A stretch of 16,240 nt of DNA from Frankiales bacterium (GCA_025965755.1 JAOPWI010000175.1:1-16240), one strand, 5' to 3'; positions 1-7,369 are shown, numbered from the stretch's first letter. Program-made: numbers and translations. Notes: generated from the sequence alone by a model not told the origin.

Positions 1-450
1 GATCATGTAGACCATCGAGAATGGCTTGACCGTGTCCAGCGCCTCCCGGACGTTGGACAGCGTGCGCGCCGGGTCGTAGGCGTCGTCGGCGGTCTTGAGC
101 ACGATCTTGCGGCCGTCGATCGGCTCCATCTGCTCGAAGAACGCGCGCATGCCGTCGTCGATGGTGCCCAGCGCCGCGACCGGTCCCGACTCGGGCAGGC
201 TCATGAACAGCGTGATCTCGGTGTCGGTGAGGCCCTGCTTGGCGTCCCAGTCGGACGGGCAGTTGGGCAGGTCCAGCGTCGTCCCGGGGGCCAGCTCGAC
301 CGGCTTGGTCAGGTCGACCTCACCGCCCGGGGCAGCGGCGCCGGGCCCGTCGGTGGTGCCGGTGCCCTCCTCGCTCCCACCGCCACAGGCCGTGGCGACC
401 AGCGAGACAGCGAAGAGCGCAGTGATGAGCCGGAGGCGGTTGGTCCGCAT
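1..450 (-). CDS. LIV/HAAT-type ABC transporter substrate-binding lipoprotein, copy A (3' part outside the window)
   Basis: The first 150 codons are present; the C-terminal two thirds lie beyond the left edge. The protein starts MRTNRLRL, has a hydrophobic stretch and a lipobox ending LVATAC (Cys22), then a Gly/Glu/Thr-rich linker, as expected for a lipid-anchored extracytoplasmic receptor. The mature part matches the type 1 periplasmic-binding fold of the LivJ/amide family (Peripla_BP_6-like), with the block DTEITLFMSLPESGPVAALG shared almost exactly with the two neighbouring copies. The ATG at 450 is preceded by GAGAGGA at a suitable distance, which fixes the start. It lies 191 nt downstream of copy B, behind a hairpin terminator, so it probably has its own promoter. 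The ligand cannot be read from sequence; branched-chain amino acids, amides or urea-like compounds are all possible for the family. Confidence 0.9.
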   Translation of the reverse strand, partial: MRTNRLRLITALFAVSLVATACGGGSEEGTGTTDGPGAAAPGGEVDLTKPVELAPGTTLDLPNCPSDWDAKQGLTDTEITLFMSLPESGPVAALGTIDDGMRAFFEQMEPIDGRKIVLKTADDAYDPARTLSNVREALDTVKPFSMVYMI

Positions 451-498
451 CGGCACGTCCTCTCAGGTAAGACGGTTACGGGGTCGGACCGCGCCAGA

Positions 499-514
499 TG
501 TGACGTGGCTCACC
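499..514. promoter_or_regulatory. CRP/GlxR-like site upstream of binding-protein copy A
   Basis: TGTGA-N6-TCACC, nine of ten positions of the TGTGA-N6-TCACA consensus bound by CRP-family regulators (CRP, Mycobacterium Rv3676, Corynebacterium GlxR). Its centre is about 57 nt before the start codon, the same distance as the site upstream of copy B, although most of the surrounding leader sequence has diverged. Confidence 0.55.
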
Positions 515-543
515 CTCGGCACGCTAGTGCGTCGCGGATCTTG

Positions 544-559
544 TGTGACGTGAACCACA
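544..559. promoter_or_regulatory. Second CRP/GlxR-like site upstream of copy A
   Basis: TGTGA-N6-CCACA, nine of ten consensus positions, centred 45 bp further upstream than the site at 499-514. It partly overlaps a perfect palindrome at 553-572. The corresponding place in the copy B leader keeps GTGA but has lost the second half-site. Confidence 0.45.
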
Positions 560-572
560 TCTCGATGTGGTT
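553..572. promoter_or_regulatory. Perfect 9-bp inverted repeat upstream of copy A
   Basis: Arms AACCACATC and GATGTGGTT are perfect reverse complements separated by TC. It may be an operator or a small hairpin at the end of the copy B transcript. The equivalent segment of the copy B leader retains only about six of nine pairs. Confidence 0.45.
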
Positions 573-584
573 GCAGAAACGCCG

Positions 585-620
585 ACGGCCGGCCCGCCCC
601 CGAAGGGACGGACCGGCCGT
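585..620 (-). terminator. Hairpin terminator after binding-protein copy B
   Basis: Arms ACGGCCGG (585-592) and CCGGCCGT (613-620) pair perfectly, and the stem continues inward with two mismatches to a CGAA tetraloop. It begins 22 nt past the copy B stop codon (read on the minus strand). Only a short GTTT follows, so it is a GC-rich stem with a weak U tract, common in high-GC bacteria. Confidence 0.7.
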
Positions 621-641
621 GGCGCGGAGCGGGTGCCGGGA

Positions 642-2009
642 CTACTTCGGGTCGCTGACCGACCCGGTCGCGCCCTCACTGTTGATGAGCTCGCCGATGA
701 ACTCGTACTTACCGGTGCCGCCCTTCTGCGCCGGCGGAACGTAGCGAGCGAAGCGCGCCGCCTCCGGCAGGTACCCGTCGTTGACGCCGTCGGTCTTGAA
801 CGTGGAGCCGTCCAGCGTCAGGGGGTTCTTGACGTCGGCGTTCCACACCGCGCGCATGAGGTTGACGCGGTTCAGGCCACCCTCCATGGCGGCAGCAGCC
901 CGAAGGAACGCCTCCGTGGTCTTGGCGTAGGTCACGCCGGTGAAGTAGGACCCCTGCTGAGGATCGATGCCCTTGTCCCGCAGCACCTTGTTGGCCTTCT
1001 GCACCTCGGGGTCGTCCACCATGCTGGAGTCCTTGCCGGACACCGCGACGAGCACGCCGGCACCGGCCGGGTCGACCGGCTTGAAGTAGGACGGGATGAG
1101 CTGGCAGGTGTAGGACAGGATCTTCGTCGCCTGCGCCTTGGCCAGCGCGGCCATGCTCTGCGGGCAGGCAGCGCCGGTGGTGCCGAGCACGATGACGTCG
1201 GCGCCGGCAGCGGCCAGCGTCGTCGTCTGGCTGGTCACGTCAGGGGCGGCCGGGTCGTGCGTGACCTGCTTGACCAGGTCGATCTTGCCGTCCTCGGCGC
1301 ACTTCTGCATGCCCTCCTGGTAGGACTTGCCGAAGTCGTTGTCCATGAACAGGCCGGCGACCTTGGCCTTGCCGCCCTTGGCGAGGTTGTCGGCGATGTA
1401 GTTGCACCACAGGTTGGCCTCGGTGTTGTAGGCCAGGATGCCGCCGATCGTCCACGGGTAGTTCTTCGGGTCGCCCCAGGCCGGGAAGCCGGTCGAGTTG
1501 AACAGCTGCGGCATGCAGTTCTCCTGCAGCGTGTCCCGGATCGCCAGGTTGTTCGGCGTACCGATCATGTGGGTCATCGCGAACGGCTTGACGGTGTCCA
1601 GCGCCTCGCGGACGTTGGACAGCGTGCGTGCCGGGTCGTAGGCGTCGTCGGAGGACTTCAGAACCACCTTGCGGCCGTCGATCGGCTCCATCTGCTCGTA
1701 GTAGGCCCGCGCGCCGTCGTCGAGATTGCCGAGGGCGGCCACGGGGCCGGACTCCGGCAGGCTCTGGTAGAGCGTGATCTCGGTATCCGTGATGCCCTGG
1801 GTCGGGTTCCAGTCGGCGGGGCAGTTCGGCAGGTCCAGCGTCACGCCGGTGGCGATCTCCACGGGCTCGTCCAGGCTGACCTGGCCACCGCCCGCGGCCG
1901 CGCCGGGCTCGGTGTTGCCGGCCTCCTCGTTGCTCCCTCCACCGCAGGCCGTGGCGACGAGCGAGACGGCGAACAATGCGGTGATGAGCCGGAGGCGGTT
2001 GGTCCGCAT
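642..2009 (-). CDS. LIV/HAAT-type ABC transporter substrate-binding lipoprotein, copy B
   Basis: The protein has 455 residues. Residues 1-22 are a lipoprotein signal with lipobox LVATAC (Cys22), followed by a flexible linker to about residue 45 and a type 1 periplasmic-binding domain of the LivJ/amide family. It should capture the solute outside the membrane and deliver it to the LivH/LivM channel. The start is set at ATG 2009 because GGAAAGGGAG lies just upstream; a GTG two codons earlier is too close to that ribosome site. Length is above the roughly 370-400 usual for LivJ, mostly from the linker and C-terminal tail. Copies B and C are very similar along their whole length, including the identical block DVTSQTTTLAA, and differ mainly in the linker and scattered surface residues. 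It is separated from copy C by a terminator and a 191-nt leader that carries a CRP-like site. Substrate unknown. Confidence 0.93.
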   Translation of the reverse strand: MRTNRLRLITALFAVSLVATACGGGSNEEAGNTEPGAAAGGGQVSLDEPVEIATGVTLDLPNCPADWNPTQGITDTEITLYQSLPESGPVAALGNLDDGARAYYEQMEPIDGRKVVLKSSDDAYDPARTLSNVREALDTVKPFAMTHMIGTPNNLAIRDTLQENCMPQLFNSTGFPAWGDPKNYPWTIGGILAYNTEANLWCNYIADNLAKGGKAKVAGLFMDNDFGKSYQEGMQKCAEDGKIDLVKQVTHDPAAPDVTSQTTTLAAAGADVIVLGTTGAACPQSMAALAKAQATKILSYTCQLIPSYFKPVDPAGAGVLVAVSGKDSSMVDDPEVQKANKVLRDKGIDPQQGSYFTGVTYAKTTEAFLRAAAAMEGGLNRVNLMRAVWNADVKNPLTLDGSTFKTDGVNDGYLPEAARFARYVPPAQKGGTGKYEFIGELINSEGATGSVSDPK

Positions 2010-2058
2010 CGGCACTCCCTTTCCAAGAGCGAGACGGCGACAGCCAAGGACCACGCCG

Positions 2059-2074
2059 CGTGACGGGGGTCACA
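2059..2074. promoter_or_regulatory. CRP/GlxR-like site upstream of binding-protein copy B
   Basis: CGTGA-N6-TCACA, nine of ten consensus positions, containing the dyad GTGAC-N4-GTCAC. It is centred about 57.5 nt before the copy B start, matching the site upstream of copy A in position. Confidence 0.52.
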
Positions 2075-2142
2075 GCCAGTGACGGTAGTGCGCGCCCCAC
2101 CGCTCCCACCGTGAAACAGATCTCGAAGTGGTTGCAGAAACG

Positions 2143-2184
2143 CCGACGGCCGGCCCGCCCCTGAGAGGGCGGACCGGCCGGCGG
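2143..2184 (-). terminator. Hairpin terminator after binding-protein copy C and the liv operon
   Basis: Positions 2147-2153 pair with 2174-2180, and 2155-2160 with 2167-2172, around a six-base CTGAGA loop; an outer CCG/CGG adds three pairs. This very stable stem lies 17 nt after the copy C stop and is the paralogous counterpart of the hairpin at 585-620. A weak GTTT run follows on the minus strand. Confidence 0.72.
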
Positions 2185-2200
2185 CGCGGAGCGGGTGGGA

Positions 2201-3571
2201 CTACTTCGGGTTGCTGACCGATCCGGTCTGACCCTCGCTGTTGAGCAGCTCACCGATGAACTCGTACTTACCGGTGCCGCCCTTCTGCGCCGGCGGAACG
2301 TACCGAGCGAACCGCGCCGACTCGGGCAGGTAGGCGTCTTCGACGCCGTTCGTCTTGAAGGTCGAACCGTCCAGCCCGTGCGGGTGCACGAAGTCGGCGT
2401 TCCACACCGCCCGCATGAGGTTGACCCGGTTCAGGCCACCCTCCTGCGCCGCTGCGTCCTTCAGGACCTGCTCGATCGTGTGGGCATAGCTCACACCCGT
2501 GAAGTACGAACCCTGCTGCGGGTTGATGCCCTTGTCCTGCAGGATCTTGTTGTCCTTCGCGACGCGCGGGTCCTCGACCATGCTCGAGTCCTTGGCCGAG
2601 ACGGCGACGATGACGCCGGCACCGGCCGGGTCGATCGGCTTGAAGTACGCCGGAATGAGCTGGCAGGTGTACGAGAGCATCTTGATCGCCTTGGACTTGG
2701 CCAGCGACGCCATGCTCTGCGGGCAGGCCGCGCCGGTGGTGCCGAGAACGATGACGTCGGCGCCGCTGGCCGCGAGCGTCGTCGTCTGGCTGGTCACGTC
2801 AGGGGCGGCCGGGTCGTGCGTGACCGCCTTGACGAGCTCGATCTTCCCGTCGTCGGCACACTTCTGCATGCCCTCCTGGTAGGTCTTGCCGAAGTCGTTG
2901 TCCATGAACAGGCCGGCGACCTTGGCCTTCGCACCACCCTTGGCGATGTTCTCCTGGATGTAGGTGCACCACAGGTTGGCCTCGGTGTTGTAGGCGAGGA
3001 TGCCGCCGATGGTCCACGGGTAGTTCTTCGGGTCACCCCAGGCCGGGAAGCCGGTCGAGTTGAACAGCTGCGGCATGCAGTTCTCCTGCAGCGTGTCCCT
3101 GATCGCCAGGTTGTTCGGCGTACCGATCATGTAGACCATCGAGAATGGCTTGACCGTGTCCAGCGCCTCCCGGACGTTGGACAGCGTGCGCGCCGGGTCG
3201 TAGGCGTCGTCCGCCGACTCGAGCACGACCTTGCGGCCGTCGATCGGCTCCATCTGCTCGAAGTAGGCACGCATGCCGTCGTCGAGGTTGCCGAGCGCCG
3301 CGACCGGGCCGGACTCCGGCAAGCTCATGTAGAGCTTGATCTCGGTGTCCGTGACGCCCTGCATCGGGTCCCAGTCGGACGGGCAGTTCGGGAGGTCGAG
3401 CGTGGTGCCCGGGGCGATCTCGACGGGCTCGTCGAGGTTGACCTCGCCGCCCTGTGCGGCGGCTCCGGGCTCCGTGTTGGCGGGCTCGTCGTTGCCGCCG
3501 CCGCCGCACGCCGTGGCGACGAGGCAACCGGCGAACAGCAGAGTCATGAGCCGCAGGCGGTTAGTTCCCAT
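2201..3571 (-). CDS. LIV/HAAT-type ABC transporter substrate-binding lipoprotein, copy C (operon-linked)
   Basis: The protein has 456 residues: lipoprotein signal with lipobox LVATAC (Cys22), acidic linker, then the LivJ/amide-type binding domain. ATG 3571 (MGTNRLRL) is chosen over GTG 3577 because the AAGGGAG ribosome site abuts the GTG but is well spaced from the ATG. The start lies inside the end of livM (11-nt overlap), so this copy is translationally linked to the transporter and is the default receptor of the operon. It is the first of three tandem copies with a spacing of about 1.56 kb. A strong hairpin follows the stop codon and should end most operon transcripts here. The signal peptide has an extra Cys16 that copies A and B lack. 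Ligand specificity is not determinable from sequence. Confidence 0.93.
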   Translation of the reverse strand: MGTNRLRLMTLLFAGCLVATACGGGGNDEPANTEPGAAAQGGEVNLDEPVEIAPGTTLDLPNCPSDWDPMQGVTDTEIKLYMSLPESGPVAALGNLDDGMRAYFEQMEPIDGRKVVLESADDAYDPARTLSNVREALDTVKPFSMVYMIGTPNNLAIRDTLQENCMPQLFNSTGFPAWGDPKNYPWTIGGILAYNTEANLWCTYIQENIAKGGAKAKVAGLFMDNDFGKTYQEGMQKCADDGKIELVKAVTHDPAAPDVTSQTTTLAASGADVIVLGTTGAACPQSMASLAKSKAIKMLSYTCQLIPAYFKPIDPAGAGVIVAVSAKDSSMVEDPRVAKDNKILQDKGINPQQGSYFTGVSYAHTIEQVLKDAAAQEGGLNRVNLMRAVWNADFVHPHGLDGSTFKTNGVEDAYLPESARFARYVPPAQKGGTGKYEFIGELLNSEGQTGSVSNPK

Positions 3572-4880
3572 CGGCACTCCCTTGCTTTGTCGTGACGGAC
3601 ACGGAGCCGGTTTCGGTCTCCGGTTGGAGGTCGGACGAGGCGTGGCCGCTGTGGCGGTCCATCATCGCGACCGCGGCAGCCTCGTCCACGGGGACGGCAG
3701 CCGGGCCGGCAGCGGCCGCAGCCGCAGGGGACATGCCGCGCGGCACGATGGTGATCAGGCGGGCCCGCAGCCGGCGGAGGCCGTAGACGATGCCGCCGGG
3801 CATGACGAAGGTGAGGACGATCAGCAGGATGCCGAGCACCGCGGTCGCGGTCGGCCCCGAGAGGACCCGCTCCGAGACACCGGGCAGCTCCTTGACCTGC
3901 GAGGTCCACACCGGCACGAAGACGATGACGAAACCGCCGATGACGGCGCCGCTCAGCGTGCCGAGACCGCCGACCACCAGCCCGACGATGAGGAAGATGG
4001 CCAGGTTGACGCCGAAGACATCCGGGGCCACGAAGCCGATCGCCATCGCGTACATCGTGCCGGCCAGCCCACCGAGCGCGGCGCTGTAGCCGAAGGTCAG
4101 CGTCTTGGTCATCGGCAGGTTGACGCCGTTGACCGCGGCACCGGTCTCGTTGTCGCGCACGGCGATGATCGCGCGGCCCGGCCGGCTGTGGATGAGGTTC
4201 TTGACCATCCAGATCGCGATGGCGGTGAGCAGGATGAGGACGAAGTAGGTCCAGACCTCGTCCGCCGCCCGGGTGCCCAGCCGGCCGTCCGCGAAGAACT
4301 GCTCGCCGATACCCGGGATGTTGGACAGGCCCTGGCGGAACTCCTGAAGCGGCACGCCCTCAGGTGCGGCGAAGCCGTCCGGGATCCGCTTGCCGTTGGC
4401 GCCGCCGGTGCGCTCCGACAGGCCCTCGAGCCGCACGATGGCGGGGAAGACCGCGGCGAGGCCGAGGGTGACCAGGGCCAGGTACAGCCCCCGGATGCGC
4501 AGCGCCGGAATGCCGAAGAGCACGCCCAGCGCGAACGTCACCGGCAGGACCACGATCAGCGACCGCAGGAAACCCCACCCGTTGTCGACCACCAGCGTCG
4601 CGCTGATGTACGCGCCGACGCCGATGAAGAAGCTGTTGCCGAGCGACAGCTGCCCGTTGAAGCCGACCAGCAGCCCGAGACCGAGCACCGCGACGACGTA
4701 GGACAGCGAGTGCATGACGTTGCCCAGGCTGAGCGTGAAGGTGTTGCCGCCGATCTGGATCGACTGCGTGCTGATGACCCAGAACGGCAGGAGCAGGACG
4801 ACCAGGGCCAGCAGGAGCCAGCCGAGGGTCTGGTAGATGCGGTGCTGGCGACTGGCCTGCACCATCGTGACGACGCTCAC
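3561..4880 (-). CDS. livM: LIV/HAAT-type ABC transporter permease (LivM family)
   Basis: The protein has 439 residues, an integral membrane permease of the branched-chain amino acid (LivM) family, pairing with LivH to form the translocation channel. Multiple hydrophobic helices lie between residues about 20 and 365. The family block LVGFNGQLSLGNSFFIGVGAY is at about 71-91, and the cytoplasmic coupling region (RPGRAIIAVRDNETGA) lies between later helices. The GTG start at 4880 overlaps the livH stop as GTGA and has AAGGGTGG upstream; an ATG at 4865 lacks a ribosome site. The 71-residue tail after the last helix (about 369-439) is unusual: a basic start, an Ala/Pro-rich run, then a polar acidic end. 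Its 3' end overlaps the binding-protein gene by 11 nt. Family call is firm; substrate is not. Confidence 0.93.
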   Translation of the reverse strand: MSVVTMVQASRQHRIYQTLGWLLLALVVLLLPFWVISTQSIQIGGNTFTLSLGNVMHSLSYVVAVLGLGLLVGFNGQLSLGNSFFIGVGAYISATLVVDNGWGFLRSLIVVLPVTFALGVLFGIPALRIRGLYLALVTLGLAAVFPAIVRLEGLSERTGGANGKRIPDGFAAPEGVPLQEFRQGLSNIPGIGEQFFADGRLGTRAADEVWTYFVLILLTAIAIWMVKNLIHSRPGRAIIAVRDNETGAAVNGVNLPMTKTLTFGYSAALGGLAGTMYAMAIGFVAPDVFGVNLAIFLIVGLVVGGLGTLSGAVIGGFVIVFVPVWTSQVKELPGVSERVLSGPTATAVLGILLIVLTFVMPGGIVYGLRRLRARLITIVPRGMSPAAAAAAGPAAVPVDEAAAVAMMDRHSGHASSDLQPETETGSVSVTTKQGSADGN

Positions 4881-5770
4881 ACCCGTTCCACCCTTCGACT
4901 GCCGAACAGGCCGTTCGGTCTGATGAGCAGGACGATGATCAGCACCCCGACAGCGGACGCGAGACCCATCTGGCTCGGAATGAAGGTCAGATAGCCGATG
5001 AGCATGCTCTCGACCATGCCGATGACCAGACCCCCGACGAGGGCGCCCCAGAGGCTGTCCAGCCCGCCGAGCACGGCTGCCGCGGACGCGAAGATCAGCA
5101 CGCGGGCCGCGAACGTCGGTTCGATCTGGCGGAACGGGTCGCTGACGAACAGCACCCCGGCGATCGTGCCGACCGCCGCCGCGAGCGCCCAGCCGAACTG
5201 CAGCGTCCGCCCGATCGGCACGCCCGACAGGGCCGCCGACTCCAGGTTGGACGACACGGCCCGGAAGGCGAGGCCGACCTTGGTGCGGTTGAGCAGCAGC
5301 GACAGCAGCACCAGCAGGACGATGGTCGTGATCAGCGTGCCGACGGTGTACCAGCGCAGCCGGGCCACTCCCCACTCGAAGACCGTGCCGTCGGGGAAGA
5401 CGCCCGGGAACCGGCGCGGGTCGTAGCCCCAGATCATGCCGGCGACCGAGTTGATGAGCAGGAGCAGGCCGAGCGTGATGATCACGAGCGGCAGGTGGTT
5501 CGACGGGTCGAAGGGCCGGATGAGTGTTCGTTCGATCCCGGCGGCGAGCAGCGCCGTCATCACCATCGCCAGGATGACCGCCGGAATGACGGGCAGTCCG
5601 ACGTCGACCGCGAAGGCGTACGCGATGAACGAGCCGATCATGCACAGCTCGCCCTGCGCGAAGTTGATGAGCGTCGTCGCCTTGTAGATGAGCACGAGGG
5701 CCACCGCGATGACGGCGTACGTCGCACCCGAGGACACCCCGTCGAACAGACGGGCCAGCAGCAGTTCCAC
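4877..5770 (-). CDS. livH: LIV/HAAT-type ABC transporter permease (LivH family)
   Basis: The protein has 297 residues, normal for LivH. It is a polytopic inner-membrane permease with about eight hydrophobic segments. The N-terminal family signature LINFAQGE is at about residues 34-41, and RAVSSNLESAALSGVP is the cytoplasmic coupling loop that contacts the ATPases. The start is GTG 5770 (VELLLARL), preceded by GGGGACC. It lies 42 nt after livF and ends in a 4-nt overlap with livM, so the two permeases are translationally coupled. It forms the heterodimeric channel with LivM. The closing residues read RPNGLFGSRRVERV, a family-typical C-terminus. Confidence 0.93.
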   Translation of the reverse strand: MELLLARLFDGVSSGATYAVIAVALVLIYKATTLINFAQGELCMIGSFIAYAFAVDVGLPVIPAVILAMVMTALLAAGIERTLIRPFDPSNHLPLVIITLGLLLLINSVAGMIWGYDPRRFPGVFPDGTVFEWGVARLRWYTVGTLITTIVLLVLLSLLLNRTKVGLAFRAVSSNLESAALSGVPIGRTLQFGWALAAAVGTIAGVLFVSDPFRQIEPTFAARVLIFASAAAVLGGLDSLWGALVGGLVIGMVESMLIGYLTFIPSQMGLASAVGVLIIVLLIRPNGLFGSRRVERV

Positions 5771-5812
5771 GATCAGGTCCCCACGGTCAGCAGCGGTCGG
5801 ACGGACGGCCGG

Positions 5813-6547
5813 TCAGTAGCCGAGGTAGGCACGGCGCACCGCCTCGTTGGTGCGCAGGTCCTCGGCCGTGCCGGAGATCGCGATGAGCCCTGCCTCCAGG
5901 ACGTAGCCGCGGTCGGCCATGGCCAGGGCGAGGTTGGCGTTCTGCTCGACGACCAGCATGGTCGTGCCACGGTCGAGCTTGACCTGCTTCAGACGCTCGA
6001 ACAGGTCCTTGACGATGAGCGGGGCCAGGCCGAGGGACGGCTCGTCGAGCAGCAGCACCCGCGGGTTGCCCATCAACGCGCGGGAGATGGCGAGCATCTG
6101 CTGCTCACCGCCGGACAGCTGGCCGGCCGGCTGGGCGCGCCGCGAACCGAGGATCGGGAAGACCTCGTACCAGCCGTCGATGTCCTTCTGGACGTCCTTG
6201 TCGCGGCGGACGAACGCGCCGAGCCGCATGTTGTCGTCGACGCTCAGGTCGGCGAAGGTTCCGCGGCCCTGGGGGACGTGGGCGACACCCAGCTTGGTGA
6301 CCGCCTCGGTCTTCTTGCCGGCCAGCGAGGTGCCGTAGACGCTCACCGAACCACTGGTCGAGACCATCCGGCAGATGGCGCGCAGGGTGGTCGTCTTGCC
6401 GCTGCCGTTGGCGCCCAGGATGACGACGGCCTCGCCCTCGTCGACCCGGAACTCGATGCCGTGCAGCACCTGAACGGGGCCGTAGGCCGCGTGCAGGGCG
6501 GACACCTCGAGCGGCGCGCCGGTCTTGGTCTTGGTCGGGGCGGTCAT
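5813..6547 (-). CDS. livF: LIV/HAAT-type ABC transporter ATP-binding protein (LivF family)
   Basis: The protein has 244 residues, a cytoplasmic ATPase that powers the transporter together with LivG. Walker A is GANGSGKTT at about 45-53, the ABC signature LSGGEQQ at about 144-150 and Walker B VLLLDEP at about 164-170. The switch region reads VEQNANLAL; Gln in place of the usual H-loop His is typical of LivF and separates it from LivG. ATG 6547 overlaps the livG stop as ATGA, so translation of the two ATPases is coupled and near-equal amounts are expected. All nucleotide-binding motifs look intact. Confidence 0.95.
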   Translation of the reverse strand: MTAPTKTKTGAPLEVSALHAAYGPVQVLHGIEFRVDEGEAVVILGANGSGKTTTLRAICRMVSTSGSVSVYGTSLAGKKTEAVTKLGVAHVPQGRGTFADLSVDDNMRLGAFVRRDKDVQKDIDGWYEVFPILGSRRAQPAGQLSGGEQQMLAISRALMGNPRVLLLDEPSLGLAPLIVKDLFERLKQVKLDRGTTMLVVEQNANLALAMADRGYVLEAGLIAISGTAEDLRTNEAVRRAYLGY

Positions 6548-7332
6548 GCCGGCGCTCCCAGGTAGGCCTCGATGACCCCGGGGTCCTGCTGGACCTCGGC
6601 AGGTGTGCCGTCGGCGATCTTCTTGCCCATGTTGAGCACCACGACGTGGTCGGAGATCTTCATGATCATCGCCATGTGGTGCTCGACGAGCAGCACGGTC
6701 AGGCCGCGGCCGTCGCGCAGCATCTTGATGACGCCGGCGAGCTCGTCGACCTCGCTGTGCGTCAGGCCGCTGGCCGGCTCGTCGAGCAGCAGCAGCGACG
6801 GGTCGCTCACCACGGCCCGGGCCAGCTCGACCCGCTTGAGCGTGCCGAAGGGCAGGCCGGCCGCCGGCATCGCGGCGTACTGGGCCAGGTCCAGCTCCTC
6901 GAGAACGGCGTACGCCTTCTCGCGCATCTGCCGCTCCTGGCGGGCCACGCCGATCTTGAGCGACGCCTGCAGGAAGCCCATCTTCGTGCGGCTGTGCATG
7001 CCGACCATCACGTTGTCGAGGACGCTGAGCCCCCGCCAGAGCGCGAGGTTCTGGAAGGTGCGCCCGATCCCGCTGCCGGCGATCTGGTGCGCGCCGAGCT
7101 TGAGCAGGTTCTTGCCCTCGAACGTCACGGTGCCGCCGGTGGGGTCGTAGACCCGGCTGACGACGTTGAACAGCGTGGTCTTGCCGGCCCCGTTGGGCCC
7201 GATGACTGCGCAGATGTCGCCTGCCCGCACCTCGAAGGAGACGCCGTCCAGTGCGACGACACCTCCGAAGCGAACGGACAGGCCTTCTACCGACAGCAGT
7301 TGCGGCTGCTGGCTGGTATTGGACAGTTCCAC
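6544..7332 (-). CDS. livG: LIV/HAAT-type ABC transporter ATP-binding protein (LivG family)
   Basis: The protein has 262 residues and is the first gene of the transport operon. Walker A GPNGAGKTT is at about 45-53, Walker B LLLLDEP at about 180-186 and the switch histidines in LVEHHM at about 215-220. The signature motif is the relaxed LPFGTLKRVELARA form that is normal for LivG, and the GRTFQN segment follows the LivG pattern. The start is one of two adjacent GTG codons (7332 or 7335), with GGAG a few bases before; 7332 gives the better spacing. The frame stays open upstream, but that extension lacks family similarity and covers the likely promoter. The gene overlaps livF by 4 nt. Confidence 0.93.
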   Translation of the reverse strand: MELSNTSQQPQLLSVEGLSVRFGGVVALDGVSFEVRAGDICAVIGPNGAGKTTLFNVVSRVYDPTGGTVTFEGKNLLKLGAHQIAGSGIGRTFQNLALWRGLSVLDNVMVGMHSRTKMGFLQASLKIGVARQERQMREKAYAVLEELDLAQYAAMPAAGLPFGTLKRVELARAVVSDPSLLLLDEPASGLTHSEVDELAGVIKMLRDGRGLTVLLVEHHMAMIMKISDHVVVLNMGKKIADGTPAEVQQDPGVIEAYLGAPA

Positions 7333-7369
7333 CACGCTCCGCTCGTCTCTCTGGTCACTGGATGCGGCG

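Larger units (their letters stand above)
1..3571 (-). repeat. Tandem array of three substrate-binding-protein units (period about 1.56 kb)
   Basis: The start codons of copies C, B and A lie at 3571, 2009 and 450, spacings of 1562 and 1559 nt. The repeated unit includes the gene, the hairpin terminator and part of the leader: positions 567-600 and 2128-2161 are identical over 34 nt although non-coding. This shows duplication of a whole gene-plus-spacer unit rather than separate acquisition. Whether more copies exist to the left cannot be seen. Confidence 0.9.

Noticed and set aside
2010..2054. Upstream start for receptor copy B at 2054
   Set aside because: The lipoprotein signal starts at MRTNRLRL, and the GGAAAGGGAG ribosome site lies inside the proposed extension.
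567..2063. Long plus-strand frames opposite the receptor genes (also 2195-3595 and 3336-4994)
   Set aside because: They mirror the codon structure of the receptor and permease genes, with repetitive Val/Arg/Gly/Asp-rich translation and no ribosome site or domain.
4866..4881. CGTGA-N6-TCACA, a CRP-like match
   Set aside because: It spans the livM start codon inside a translationally coupled operon, where the bases encode livM residues and the livH stop. There is no promoter context, so it is probably chance.
4902..4918. CCGAAC-N5-GTTCGG palindrome resembling a LexA box
   Set aside because: The spacer is five bases rather than four, and it lies within the livH 3' coding end.
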